Shown: one piece after another, positions 6,898 to 13,733 of the stretch
Position numbering within the stretch: the first letter of the stretch is position 1
Layout: each line of letters begins with the position of its first letter
From: JBNKDD01 sp050288085
GTDB taxonomy: Bacteria > Chloroflexota > Anaerolineae > Aggregatilineales > UBA3940
NCBI GenBank assembly: GCA_050288085.1
Contig: JBNKDD010000116.1
Location: 1 to 16,347, forward strand
Length of the DNA stretch: 16,347 nt
Direction: 5' to 3'
The notes under the pieces: model-generated
What the model saw: the letters and a program-made list of their open reading frames with translations, nothing else
Told to the model about the DNA's origin: nothing
Databases searched by the model: none
Program-made: the position numbers and the translations under genes

Positions 6898-7611
6898 ATG
6901 AGCACTCACAAAGAATTATTAAGTACAACTTTTCTGGATCTGTATACTCCCCTGATCGCCGATGCCTGTATGCGCCTGGATATCCCGTTTCGGGTTGCGC
7001 CGCCGGGCATCCGACCGATTGCCGCCGGGATGAAAGTCGCCGGGCGAGTGCTGCCGGTGCGTCACTCCGGGAGCGTGGATGTCTTCCTTGAGGCGATGTC
7101 CCAGGCCCAACCGGGCGACGTGCTGGTGATCGATAACCAGGGCCGCACCGACGAGGGCTGCATCGGTGACCTGACCGTGCTTGAAGCGCAGGTATCCCGG
7201 TTAGAAGGGGTGGTGCTTTGGGGCAGTCACCGCGATACCTATGAATGCATCCGGATCGGTTTTCCGGTTTTCAGCTATGGGTGCTGTCCGGTCGGCCCGC
7301 TGCGGCTTGATCCCCGCCCGGACAACGCGCTCGAATCGGCCAACCTGGGGGAGGTGGTCGTTACCCGCGATGACCTGGTGTTTGCCGATGACGACGGTGT
7401 GTTGTTTGTCCGGGAGCAGCGTACCGATGCTCTGATCGAGATGGCCCAGACTATCTGGGAAACCGAGCGTCGCCAGGTCAAAGCGATCCACTCAGGGCAG
7501 ACACTCCGCGAACAGTTCCAGTTTGAGGCTTATCTGGAGAAGCGGGCCGCCGACCCGTCGTATTCGTTCCGGCAGCACTTACGGGTTATCGGTGGGGCAA
7601 TTGAAGAATAG
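6898..7611 (+). CDS. RraA-like / HMG aldolase-type family protein
   Basis: A 237-residue cytoplasmic protein of the RraA superfamily, which includes 4-hydroxy-4-methyl-2-oxoglutarate aldolases and the RNase E inhibitor RraA. GDVLVIDNQG (73-82), the GDL tripeptide (90-92) and GSHRD ending Arg112-Asp113 match the active-site order of the aldolase branch, where the Arg/Asp pair binds substrate and divalent metal. PVFSYGCCPVGP follows as the next family block. The aldolase GxL context is kept, so enzymatic function on a 2-oxo acid is more likely than RNase regulation. A C-terminal extension of about 40 residues (from EAYLEKRA) goes past the core fold. The ATG at 6898 has only a weak purine tract upstream. 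It is divergent from the diterpene cyclase and stands alone, so the pathway is unknown. Confidence 0.85.
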   Translation: MSTHKELLSTTFLDLYTPLIADACMRLDIPFRVAPPGIRPIAAGMKVAGRVLPVRHSGSVDVFLEAMSQAQPGDVLVIDNQGRTDEGCIGDLTVLEAQVSRLEGVVLWGSHRDTYECIRIGFPVFSYGCCPVGPLRLDPRPDNALESANLGEVVVTRDDLVFADDDGVLFVREQRTDALIEMAQTIWETERRQVKAIHSGQTLREQFQFEAYLEKRAADPSYSFRQHLRVIGGAIEE

Positions 7612-7699
7612 AATCGCGGCTGCCATGTAAGACTATCATCAGAATTGGCCAAGAACAGTATTAGAATAACATATAGATCATACTCAAGGGGTGATTGTC

Positions 7700-7708
7700 T
7701 GGTATCAT
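7700..7708 (+). promoter_or_regulatory. Extended -10 promoter for the thioredoxin-like gene
   Basis: TGG followed by TATCAT (7703-7708) is an extended -10 element with 5 of 6 hexamer bases matching. There is no clear -35. The predicted transcript start near 7715 leaves about 25 bases before the ATG at 7741, including GAGG at 7733-7736. Confidence 0.4.
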
Positions 7709-7740
7709 ATATGTAATGGAAAATCCATTTGTGAGGTGGG

Positions 7741-8466
7741 ATGATGCCTGTTTTTGACACGCCGATCACGACTGATGATCATAGTTTGGAACGTGTCCTG
7801 GCGCAGCAGTTGCCGATTGTCTTGCTGCTGTACAATGGCAAGCTGAGTCAGGATTTAGATGATGCCCTGCGTGATGCTGCCCGCGAGCATCGCGGCGAGC
7901 TTCTGGTGGTGCGGGTGGACACCAACCAGAACCCTGATACCCGTGAGCGTTATAGTTACCTGTCTATTCCGGCCCTGGTGACGATCACGCCCGGAGCCAG
8001 CATCAAATCGGAGGCCGGGCGGATCCGTGCGGCTGACGTGGCGGGACATATCGATCACCTGTTATATGACAAACCCCTGCCGAAAGCACCCCGGACGGAA
8101 TCCCATGCTGCCCATCATGAAGATACCTACCGGGCAGCCTATAGCGATCAGCCGATTGCGATCAGCGATGCAACCTTCAATCGCGAGGTGCTGGAAAGCG
8201 ATCTGCCGGTGCTGGTCGATTTCTGGGCGGCGTGGTGTGCACCATGTCGGAGCATCGCGCCCTACATCGACCAGATCGCGAAGCAGTATGCCGGGCGGAT
8301 CAAGGTGGTCAAGCTGGACACCGAACACAACCCAATGACCTCCCAGCGCTTTGCCATTCAGGCTATCCCGACGTTCATTATGTTTAAGAATGGGCGGGAA
8401 TTCCACCGGCTGAGTGGGGCGAATCCCGGTGCAATCCAGCAGGTGGTTGAGGCGGCGTTGGCATAA
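7741..8466 (+). CDS. Tandem thioredoxin-fold protein, first domain redox-dead
   Basis: A 241-residue cytoplasmic protein with two thioredoxin-like domains. The C-terminal domain (about 138-241) has the full signature FWAAWCAPC with Cys166 and Cys169, and cis-Pro210 in AIPTF, so it should be an active thiol-disulfide oxidoreductase. CAPC replaces the common CGPC. The N-terminal domain (about 12-108) keeps the fold pattern, including VRVDTNQNP and cis-Pro77 in SIPAL, but the CxxC position reads GKLS and cannot do disulfide exchange. A His-rich linker (HAAHH near 122-126) joins them. GAGG at 7733-7736 serves ATG at 7741 or the adjacent ATG at 7744. No signal peptide is seen. A strong hairpin follows the gene, so it is probably monocistronic. 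The dead domain may bind a partner or substrate; that is inference. Confidence 0.9.
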   Translation: MMPVFDTPITTDDHSLERVLAQQLPIVLLLYNGKLSQDLDDALRDAAREHRGELLVVRVDTNQNPDTRERYSYLSIPALVTITPGASIKSEAGRIRAADVAGHIDHLLYDKPLPKAPRTESHAAHHEDTYRAAYSDQPIAISDATFNREVLESDLPVLVDFWAAWCAPCRSIAPYIDQIAKQYAGRIKVVKLDTEHNPMTSQRFAIQAIPTFIMFKNGREFHRLSGANPGAIQQVVEAALA

Positions 8467-8479
8467 GAGTAACTCATTC

Positions 8480-8515
8480 ATAGAGGGCGGTAGCGTGTTC
8501 TAAGCCGCCCTCTAT
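8480..8515. terminator. Bidirectional terminator-like hairpin between convergent genes
   Basis: ATAGAGGGCGG (8480-8490) and CCGCCCTCTAT (8505-8515) form a perfect 11-bp stem with a 14-base loop. It sits midway between the convergent thioredoxin-like gene and the small minus-strand gene. GAGTAA (8467-8472) and TTACTC (8522-8527) extend the symmetry at a distance. There is no T-tract on either side, so termination is inferred from stem strength and position. Confidence 0.55.
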
Positions 8516-8521
8516 AACAAA

Positions 8522-8749
8522 TTACTCATCGAGCCACTCGACTTCCAGGTCTCCAATATTTGCGAGAAGCGTTTCATAGTCCCAAAACCAATTATCGTAT
8601 GTTGGTCTTGAATCGATTCTTTCATAATAATACACATAGTAGCTTTCCTTGATTTTCCACTTATGCCTTGTTTTGGTTTTTTTAATGAGAACATACCATC
8701 CCTTATATCTACCGTTTAGAATTCTTCCTTTAACACCGATCTTTAGCAT
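8522..8749 (-). CDS. Small unrecognised aromatic-rich protein
   Basis: A 75-residue protein unusually rich in Tyr, Trp and Lys (for example YYVYYYERI and NWFWDYE), ending in an acidic EVEWLDE tail. The N-terminal part (GRILNGRYKGWYVLI) looks like short beta strands, suggesting a small beta-sheet domain. I cannot assign a family with confidence. It resembles in general form the small single-domain proteins found as immunity genes near polymorphic toxins, but no toxin is present. The ATG at 8749 has only a weak purine tract upstream, so start confidence is moderate. It lies 49 bases behind the gene at 8799-9167 on the same strand, suggesting a two-gene transcript. Base composition is clearly more AT-rich than the flanking genes, consistent with later acquisition. 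Confidence 0.6.
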   Translation of the reverse strand: MLKIGVKGRILNGRYKGWYVLIKKTKTRHKWKIKESYYVYYYERIDSRPTYDNWFWDYETLLANIGDLEVEWLDE

Positions 8750-8798
8750 TTTCTTTTCTCTTATTGGAACAAGGTCGAGCTCAAGGAGTTGACTTACG

Positions 8799-9167
8799 CT
8801 AATCTACAATCTCAATGCCCTGGTATATCATTTGATTAAAGGGGCCTTTGCCTTCATCAAATTTCCAGGTGGACGGCCAGGGTTCAGGATCGTGTCCGCT
8901 GGGACGGACAAATACAGTGGTGTTATCCCCCTCTATCCGTTGTACAGCCACATCAATGATTAGCCATGACAGGTCATTTCCAATATAGAGCTTATCAACT
9001 GCTTCATCGATGCTGTGAATCTCGCCCTTTGGTCCTGCATGCAAATCGATCAAGAAATTTCTAGGAATCCTCGAAACCCCTAAATATTCTTCCGCATTAA
9101 TGGCGGCTTGCTCAAGTGCTGCGACAAACCAATTGGTGAATTGTTCTTTACTGACAGGTATGGTCAT
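8799..9167 (-). CDS. Small unrecognised cytosolic protein
   Basis: A 122-residue acidic protein with no signal peptide or membrane segment. The N-terminal third looks helical (KEQFTNWFVAALEQAAINAEEYLG). The rest alternates strands and loops, with FLIDLHAGPKG near 38-48, SWLIIDVAV near 67-75 and a Pro/Trp-rich VRPSGHDPEPWP near 87-98. I do not recognise the family. The ATG at 9167 follows AAAGGGAAAG, an acceptable ribosome site. It is the first gene of a likely two-gene unit with the 75-residue gene downstream. Like that gene it is lower in GC than its surroundings. Two adjacent small soluble low-GC genes without known domains fit orphan immunity-type cargo, but this is a guess from context alone. 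Confidence 0.65.
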   Translation of the reverse strand: MTIPVSKEQFTNWFVAALEQAAINAEEYLGVSRIPRNFLIDLHAGPKGEIHSIDEAVDKLYIGNDLSWLIIDVAVQRIEGDNTTVFVRPSGHDPEPWPSTWKFDEGKGPFNQMIYQGIEIVD

Positions 9168-9383
9168 GATCTTTCCCTTTTCCTACGGAGAGCAACCAGC
9201 CCAGGATCATTGTAGCATAGCTGCCGATGAAAGCGTTATCGCCCATATGCCCATAGGCGATTCTGTCCGTTCAGCTTGCAAAGCCGGGTAATGAGCCCGC
9301 CCAGGTGATAAAATCTATCTGCTGGGATCACTCGATCCGCAAGACTTCGTGAGTAGTTTATTGTTATCAACAAAGGACGCGAC

Positions 9384-9920
9384 ATGACCAAGGAAGTGGC
9401 AACCCTGGCCGGTGGATGTTTCTGGTGCCTGGAGGCCGTCTACGATCAACTCAAGGGGGTGGAGCAAGTCGTCTCCGGTTATGCCGGTGGACATGTCCCC
9501 AACCCGACTTACGATCAGGTCTGCACCAAAACGACCGGCCATGCCGAAGTCGTTCAGATTACCTTTGACCCGGCGGTAATTTCTTTCAAAGACCTGCTGG
9601 ATGTATTCTTCGTGATCCACGATCCGACCACCCTCAACCGGCAGGGTGCGGATGTTGGGTCGCAGTACCGCTCGGCGATCTTTTATCACTCGCCATCCCA
9701 ACAGGCCGTCGCAGAACAGGCCATCAAAGAGCTGGAGGCCAACGGCCCCTGGGACGATCCGATTGTCACCGAGGTAACTCCCCTCGACGTGTTTTACCCC
9801 GCCGAGGCTTATCATCAAAAGTACTTCGAGAACAATCCTTATCAGGGCTACTGCCGGGCGGTGATCGCGCCGAAGGTCGCCAAGTTCCGCAAGTTGTATT
9901 TTGAGCGGTTGAAAGCCTGA
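9384..9920 (+). CDS. msrA: Peptide methionine-S-sulfoxide reductase MsrA
   Basis: Reduces the S-epimer of methionine sulfoxide in free and protein-bound form, using thioredoxin as the usual reductant; a cytoplasmic repair enzyme. The active-site motif GCFWC is at residues 11-15, with catalytic Cys12. GYAGG (32-36), TGHAEVVQITFDP (51-63) and GADVGSQYRSAIFY (88-101) are the family's conserved blocks in order. Cys157 in YQGYCRAVI is in the position of a resolving cysteine in short MsrA proteins. The length of 178 residues is typical and there is no MsrB fusion. The ATG at 9384 has AAAGGA about eight bases upstream. The upstream 216 bases hold no gene and must carry promoters for msrA and for the divergent small genes. 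A hairpin at 9941-9963 follows the stop. Confidence 0.97.
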   Translation: MTKEVATLAGGCFWCLEAVYDQLKGVEQVVSGYAGGHVPNPTYDQVCTKTTGHAEVVQITFDPAVISFKDLLDVFFVIHDPTTLNRQGADVGSQYRSAIFYHSPSQQAVAEQAIKELEANGPWDDPIVTEVTPLDVFYPAEAYHQKYFENNPYQGYCRAVIAPKVAKFRKLYFERLKA

Positions 9921-9940
9921 TGCTGCCCGACTGAGGTATA

Positions 9941-9963
9941 TGACCCCCATTGTAAGGGGGTCA
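9941..9963. terminator. Hairpin downstream of msrA
   Basis: TGACCCCC (9941-9948) and GGGGGTCA (9956-9963) form a perfect 8-bp stem with a 7-base loop, 21 bases after the msrA stop. No T-tract follows, so it could be a weak terminator or part of the adjacent repeat-rich spacer between convergent msrA and lutC. Confidence 0.4.
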
Positions 9964-9995
9964 ACATGACAGTTCTGCGGTAAAGATTTGAAATA

Positions 9996-10047
9996 GACCT
10001 CACCCCTGACCGAGCGCGCTTGAGTGCGCGAGAGCAGGGATGAGGTC
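9996..10047. repeat. Palindromic intergenic repeat, second copy of the family at 1-64
   Basis: GACCTCACCCCTG (9996-10008) pairs with CAGGGATGAGGTC (10035-10047) with one mismatch in 13. Inside, CGCGC (10015-10019) pairs with GCGCG (10026-10030). A run of seven A residues follows at the right end. The outer arm matches the right arm at 53-64 (TGAGGTC). It lies between convergent msrA and lutC. For lutC transcripts the T-rich stretch comes before the hairpin, not after it, so this is not a standard intrinsic terminator. Confidence 0.6.
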
Positions 10048-10070
10048 AAAAAAAGCACAAAAACGCATTT

Positions 10071-10712
10071 TCAGACCAGGATAATGTGAACCTCGCCCGG
10101 CCCGTGCACCCCCATGACCAGCTCCATTTCAATATCGCCGGTCCGTGATGGCCCGGAAATCAGCACGGTCTGGGAAGCCCGCCGGAAATGCTCTAACCCG
10201 GCCTGCCGTTGAGCGGCTAACCAGCTTTCCAGGTCAGGGACGATCCGGTCGGCGGACAGCACAGCCGCATGAACCGGTGGCAGCAGCGATGTCAGGCGCG
10301 GTTGGCTGGGGGCGCTGCTGATCACTAGGCTGCCGGTCGCGGCCAGACCCGCATCGGCCCCGCTGATCCCTACCCGGACGGTAGCATCATCCGGGCTGGC
10401 AATCGTGATCCCTTCCCTGGTCAAGGTTTTTTCCAGGTTGGGTAGGGGGATGCGGTCAAAGTTCCAGGCTTGCACCGTTTTATCCTTGTAGAGCAGGCGC
10501 AGCAGCAAGTCAATCGCTTCGCGCTCGCCAGCCGGTTGGTGAACCCGACAGGCCAGCGTGGTCGCTTCCTGGATGAACCGCTCCCTGAGCCCCTGCGGCG
10601 AGGCATCACCACGCGGCACAACCAGCAGGTATGAGCCGGTTGGCGGCACTTCAGTAAATGGCTGATCGGCAACACGGAGTTTAGCCAGGATGATCTCACG
10701 ACTGAGTGACAT
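10071..10712 (-). CDS. lutC: Lactate utilization protein C (LUD domain)
   Basis: The third component of the LutABC complex, which oxidises L-lactate to pyruvate in the cytoplasm. The 213-residue protein is a LUD-domain protein. GADAGLAATGSLVI near 118-131 and LLPPVHAAVL just after match the LutC core, and the C-terminus carries the hallmark GPSRTGDIE followed by GVHGPGEVHIILV. Length is normal for LutC (also called LldG or YkgG). The ATG at 10712 lies inside the lutB coding end, overlapping it by 17 bases, with GGGAG six bases upstream, an arrangement that favours translational coupling. The partners lutB and lutA lie directly upstream in the usual A-B-C order. No dedicated lactate permease or GntR-type lutR regulator is visible in the window. 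Confidence 0.93.
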   Translation of the reverse strand: MSLSREIILAKLRVADQPFTEVPPTGSYLLVVPRGDASPQGLRERFIQEATTLACRVHQPAGEREAIDLLLRLLYKDKTVQAWNFDRIPLPNLEKTLTREGITIASPDDATVRVGISGADAGLAATGSLVISSAPSQPRLTSLLPPVHAAVLSADRIVPDLESWLAAQRQAGLEHFRRASQTVLISGPSRTGDIEMELVMGVHGPGEVHIILV

Positions 10713-12116
10713 GGTTCACTCCCTTTTCTTTCCGGCGTTCGTTCCATAACTGGCGGAAGGGTTTCTCCGCAAACCGGGGGAATTCCCGGTACTTTGTCCA
10801 ACCGTCGAGCGGCCCCGGTAAGCGTTTGGATGTCAGGCCGTTAAAGAGCGAGGCCAGCCTGCTCCCGATCCCGAATAACAGCGGGAACTGGTTAAGCACC
10901 GACCAGCCCCAGATGCCCAGATTCCAGATCAGCCCGCCACGCCGCTCCTGGATCAGGTCCCAGCGCAGATCGAGCAGCATTCGCGGTAGGTCGATATCAA
11001 CCGGGCAGACCTGCTTACACAGCCCGCACAGGCTGCTGGCGTAAGGCAGCGGGACGGCATTCTTCAGGCCGATCAGCAGGGGGGTGATCACCGATCCGAC
11101 CGGGCCGGGATAGACCCAACCATAGGCATGTCCCCCGGCGATCTTGTAGACCGGGCAGGCGTTCAGGCAGGCCCCACATCGCAGACAGGCCAGGATTTCG
11201 GCGTAGCTGGTTGAGTAGATGTCGCTGCGCCCGTTATCGACGAAGATCACGTACATGTGCTCTGGGCCATCGATTTCACCCTGGCGGCGCGGGCCGTTGA
11301 TCATGTGGGTGTAGACCGGCATGGTTTGCCCGGTGGCGCTGCGGGTTAAGACCTGGACGAGCGTGGCGTAATCTTCAATCGTTGCTGCGATCTTCTCAAT
11401 GCCGACCAGCGCGACGTGTATCTTCGGCAGTGAGGTAACCATCCGCCCGTTTCCCTCGTTGGTGACCAGGCAGACGGTGCCCGTTTCGGCGATGACGAAG
11501 TTCCCACCGGAGATGCCCATATCGGCGGACAGGAAAATCTGGCGGAGCTGCTTCCGGGCAAATTTGGTCATCTCTGCGGCGTCGTTGGTCGGCTCCATAC
11601 CTAATTTATCGACAAACAACTCGCCGATGGTTTCCTTCGATTTGTGGATAGCCGGGCCGACAATGTGACTGGGAGTCTCCCCGCTCAACTGGATGATGTA
11701 TTCGCCGAGGTCGGTTTCGACAACCTCGATCCCGGCTCCCTCCAGGGCGTGGTTAAGACCAAGCTCCTCACTGACCATGGTCTTGCTTTTGACAACAGTC
11801 TGGACTCTGTGCCGCCGGGCAATGTCCAGTACATATTGGTTGGCCTCGTTCGCATCGAGCGCCCAGAGAACCTCGGCCCCGTTGGCGATCAGGTTGGCTT
11901 CGGCCTGCTCCAATAGATCGGGCAGTTGGCTTAATGCCCGCCGTTTGGCAGCGGCTGCCGCCGGAGGGCTTCGCCGTGCTCCTTGCCATAGGCGAACATT
12001 TTTGCCTGCCGCCCACTGTCAGAATGGTGGGTCGCATGAGTGACCGCTGCCTGTAGTGCGGGGTCGGCAATCGATATCTGTACCGCCGGGATGAAATCAT
12101 TGGATTTAGCTTCCAT
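10696..12116 (-). pseudogene. lutB: Lactate utilization iron-sulfur protein B, frameshifted near the 5' end
   Basis: LutB is the iron-sulfur and LUD-domain subunit of the L-lactate oxidising complex. The coding region is split between two frames. The N-terminal part starts at ATG 12116 (MEAKSNDFIP, GAGG eight bases upstream) and continues to about GEALRRQ, reaching a stop at 11931-11933. The remainder, from about KRRALSQLPDLLEQAE (11946 onward) to 10696, is in another frame that is closed upstream by TGA at 12019-12021. The frameshift therefore lies between 12018 and 11934, most likely 11945-11975. The joined length is about 473 residues, normal for LutB. The long frame holds the LUD domain (KSKTMVSEE, ETGTVCLVTNEGN), then CLRCGACLNACP and LCGLCKQVCP cluster motifs. 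lutA overlaps its start by 11 bases and lutC its end by 17. It could be a true mutation, a sequencing error or, less likely, recoding. Confidence 0.88.
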
Positions 12117-12888
12117 CGCTCTTGCCTCGCAGTCCTTCCGCCAGCACATCGGCGATGTGTCGCACCTGCTTTGATGACCCCTGCCGCGCCAATCCACCGT
12201 TCATGTGTGACAGGCAGCTTACATCGCCGCATAGAATGGTATCCGCTTCACAGGCGTTGATGTTGTCCATCTTTTTCTGGAGCATCGCCCCGCTGACATC
12301 CGCCATCTTGACCGCAAACAGCCCGCCAAACCCACAGCATTGATCGTTGTCGGTCAGGTCGTGGACGCTGGCATTTTCGATCCCGTCTACCAACTTGCGG
12401 GCGGCATCGCCCAGGCCAAGCATCCGCAAGCCGTGACACGAATCATGGAAGGCAAAGCTGGCCGGTTCAGACAGCCGGAGGTTCAGGTCTTCGATCCCCA
12501 GGCCATCGACGATGAACTCGGTCAGTTCCCAGGTGATTGCGGCGGCGCGGTCGGCTAAGGGCTGCCACTGCGGATCACCCGCAAACAGGGTCGGGTATTC
12601 GTGGCGAACCATCGCCGCACACGATCCAGACGGTGTGACGATCACCTCGGCATCCTTGAAGGCTTTCAAAAATTGGATCGCGACCCGCCGGGCTTCTTTG
12701 CGATAGCCGCCGTTATAGGCAGGTTGGCCGCAGCAGGTTTGCCGTTTCGGGAAGTCAACTTCGACGCCCAGGTGCTCCAGTATCTCGATGGCAGATAAGC
12801 CGGTGTCGGGGTAGAGCATATCCACCATACAGGTGACGAAAAAGGATACCCGCTTACCGGCGGGTGATTCCCGTTCAGAGAGAGCCAT
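12106..12888 (-). CDS. lutA: Lactate utilization protein A (CCG-domain)
   Basis: First subunit of the LutABC L-lactate oxidation complex, a cytoplasmic protein with two cysteine-rich CCG domains that bind iron-sulfur or related cofactors, as in LldE and the heterodisulfide reductase HdrB family. TCCGQP holds Cys52-Cys53 and QCCGFGG holds Cys184-Cys185. Further conserved cysteines are Cys20, Cys90 (SGSC), Cys151 (DSCHGLR) and Cys225 (VSCLSH). At 260 residues it is a little longer than the usual LutA (about 240) because of ten extra residues at the N-terminus. The ATG at 12888 has AAGGA nine bases upstream. Its stop overlaps the lutB start by 11 bases. A MITE-like element lies directly upstream at 12908-13003, where a lut promoter would be expected. 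Confidence 0.94.
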   Translation of the reverse strand: MALSERESPAGKRVSFFVTCMVDMLYPDTGLSAIEILEHLGVEVDFPKRQTCCGQPAYNGGYRKEARRVAIQFLKAFKDAEVIVTPSGSCAAMVRHEYPTLFAGDPQWQPLADRAAAITWELTEFIVDGLGIEDLNLRLSEPASFAFHDSCHGLRMLGLGDAARKLVDGIENASVHDLTDNDQCCGFGGLFAVKMADVSGAMLQKKMDNINACEADTILCGDVSCLSHMNGGLARQGSSKQVRHIADVLAEGLRGKSDGS

Positions 12889-12907
12889 GGTGATAAATCC
12901 TTAAATA

Positions 12908-13003
12908 ACCTATAGGACTTACGCAAAACCAATCGATTTTGTGCTTGGGCAAGGGGCTTAAGCCCCTTGTCTGCCTGCTCAACTGCGTAAGTCCTGACCT
13001 ATA
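12908..13003. mobile_element. MITE with terminal inverted repeats and direct-repeat flanks
   Basis: AGGACTTACGCA (12914-12925) and TGCGTAAGTCCT (12984-12995) are perfect 12-bp terminal inverted repeats. The centre is a perfect 20-bp palindrome, CAAGGGGCTTAAGCCCCTTG (12950-12969). ACCTATA occurs on both sides (12908-12914 and 12997-13003), consistent with a 7-bp target-site duplication, overlapping the first repeat base by one. The core of about 82 bases has no coding capacity. It sits 20 bases upstream of the lutA start and downstream of the DinB-like gene. Confidence 0.75.
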
Positions 13004-13026
13004 AAGGAAGGATGGTGGGCGATTGT

Positions 13027-13506
13027 TTAGCCGCCTTTTGGATATGGGTAGCGCTTGATATCCGATACATCGACCGGCAAATCGTCAAAGTGCTTTTGCA
13101 TATGTCCCAGATAGTCGGTGGCGATTTCCTTTAATGTCCAGGGCTCACCGGCAATGATACAGGCTGTCTCCAGCTTCTCTTCTGGAATACATTCAATGAT
13201 GCCTGCTAGATGCAGGTTATAGGCTTCCCAGAGTGTGAGGAGGTGATCCCATTCCCTGGTTTGATAGGCTTGTAAGCCCACCCAATTATCCTGTTCGTAA
13301 CCGGGGAAGGTGTGAGGCTCTTCCCGCTGGGCACGGACAAAGCGCTGGTGATTGTTTGCTGCGGAGTCGATCAGGTGGCCGATGATCTCTTTGTTTGACC
13401 ATTCTCCCGGTGCGGGGCGGACAGCGGCGGTCTGATCGTCAACCTGGCGCAACTGTGCAGCGGCCTTCGTGACAACTGCTAGCAAATCCTGGGCCAGTTG
13501 TTTCAT
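13027..13506 (-). CDS. DinB-like superfamily protein
   Basis: A 159-residue cytoplasmic four-helix-bundle protein of the DinB/YfiT-like superfamily, whose members are putative metal-dependent enzymes such as thiol S-transferases. The metal triad fits His44 (EIIGHLIDSA), His135 and His139 (YLGHMQKHF), with the conserved PGEWSNKE segment just before the first. The second family block, EPWTLKEIATDYLGH, is intact. Start: ATG 13506 with a strong AGGAGG seven bases upstream. A good promoter (13537-13564) lies just beyond. Length is typical. It is transcribed away from the ROK gene and toward the lut operon, with 138 bases and a MITE between. Read-through into lutA is possible. Substrate and role are unknown, as for most of the superfamily. 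Confidence 0.85.
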   Translation of the reverse strand: MKQLAQDLLAVVTKAAAQLRQVDDQTAAVRPAPGEWSNKEIIGHLIDSAANNHQRFVRAQREEPHTFPGYEQDNWVGLQAYQTREWDHLLTLWEAYNLHLAGIIECIPEEKLETACIIAGEPWTLKEIATDYLGHMQKHFDDLPVDVSDIKRYPYPKGG

Positions 13507-13536
13507 ACACTCTCCTCCTAAGTGATTATCCCTTCA

Positions 13537-13564
13537 ACTATAGTGTATTTATGCGAACATGCAA
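13537..13564 (-). promoter_or_regulatory. Promoter for the DinB-like gene
   Basis: On the minus strand TTGCAT (13564-13559) and TATAGT (13542-13537, 5 of 6 to TATAAT) are separated by 16 bases. The predicted transcript start near 13530 leaves a 24-base leader that includes the AGGAGG site (13519-13514). Confidence 0.45.
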
Positions 13565-13634
13565 AAGTTAGTTGGTGACAAACGCTCCTTTAACGTTCTC
13601 CTCACAATCTGCGAATGAGAAACCCCATAAAGTC

Positions 13635-13664
13635 TTGACGAAAAGATGCTGCGTACTGTACAAT
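13635..13664 (+). promoter_or_regulatory. Promoter for the ROK regulator
   Basis: TTGACG (13635-13640) and TACAAT (13659-13664) are separated by 18 bases, each hexamer matching consensus at 5 of 6 positions. The predicted start near 13671 gives a leader of about 60 bases. GTTG and CAAC form a small dyad (13677-13687) just past the start site, where the repressor could act on its own gene. Confidence 0.6.
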
Positions 13665-13733
13665 GGCCCTTAGTTGGTTGGTGCAACAAAAAAATCTACA
13701 GAGCAACATCAAACCAAAAAACGAGGCCCATCA

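Noticed and set aside
9996..10047. Intrinsic terminator for msrA or lutC
   Set aside because: For msrA the base run after the stem is A, not T; for lutC the T run precedes the stem. The outer arm matches the repeat at 1-64, so it is treated as a repeat.
9315..10058. 247-codon minus-strand open frame covering msrA
   Set aside because: It overlaps the certain msrA gene and runs into the palindromic repeat; no recognisable domain.
11911..11913. TTG as the start of a shorter 405-residue LutB
   Set aside because: Conserved LutB-like residues continue upstream in the same frame (KRRALSQLPDL) and then in the neighbouring frame up to ATG 12116 with a ribosome site, so the gene is longer and frameshifted.
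11934..11960. Programmed -1 ribosomal slippage in lutB
   Set aside because: No X XXY YYZ heptamer lies in the zero frame; the nearest candidate, G CCA AAC, would not let the P-site tRNA re-pair. LutB is not a known recoded gene, so mutation or sequence error is preferred.
11768..12232. A 154-codon open frame on the minus strand across the lutA/lutB junction
   Set aside because: It is Arg-rich and motif-free, in a third frame over DNA already explained by the lutA end and lutB start.
13674..13733. Longer ROK regulator from TTG 13674
   Set aside because: The start would lie at the predicted transcript start without a ribosome site; ATG 13734 has GAGG at seven-base spacing and places the HTH normally.
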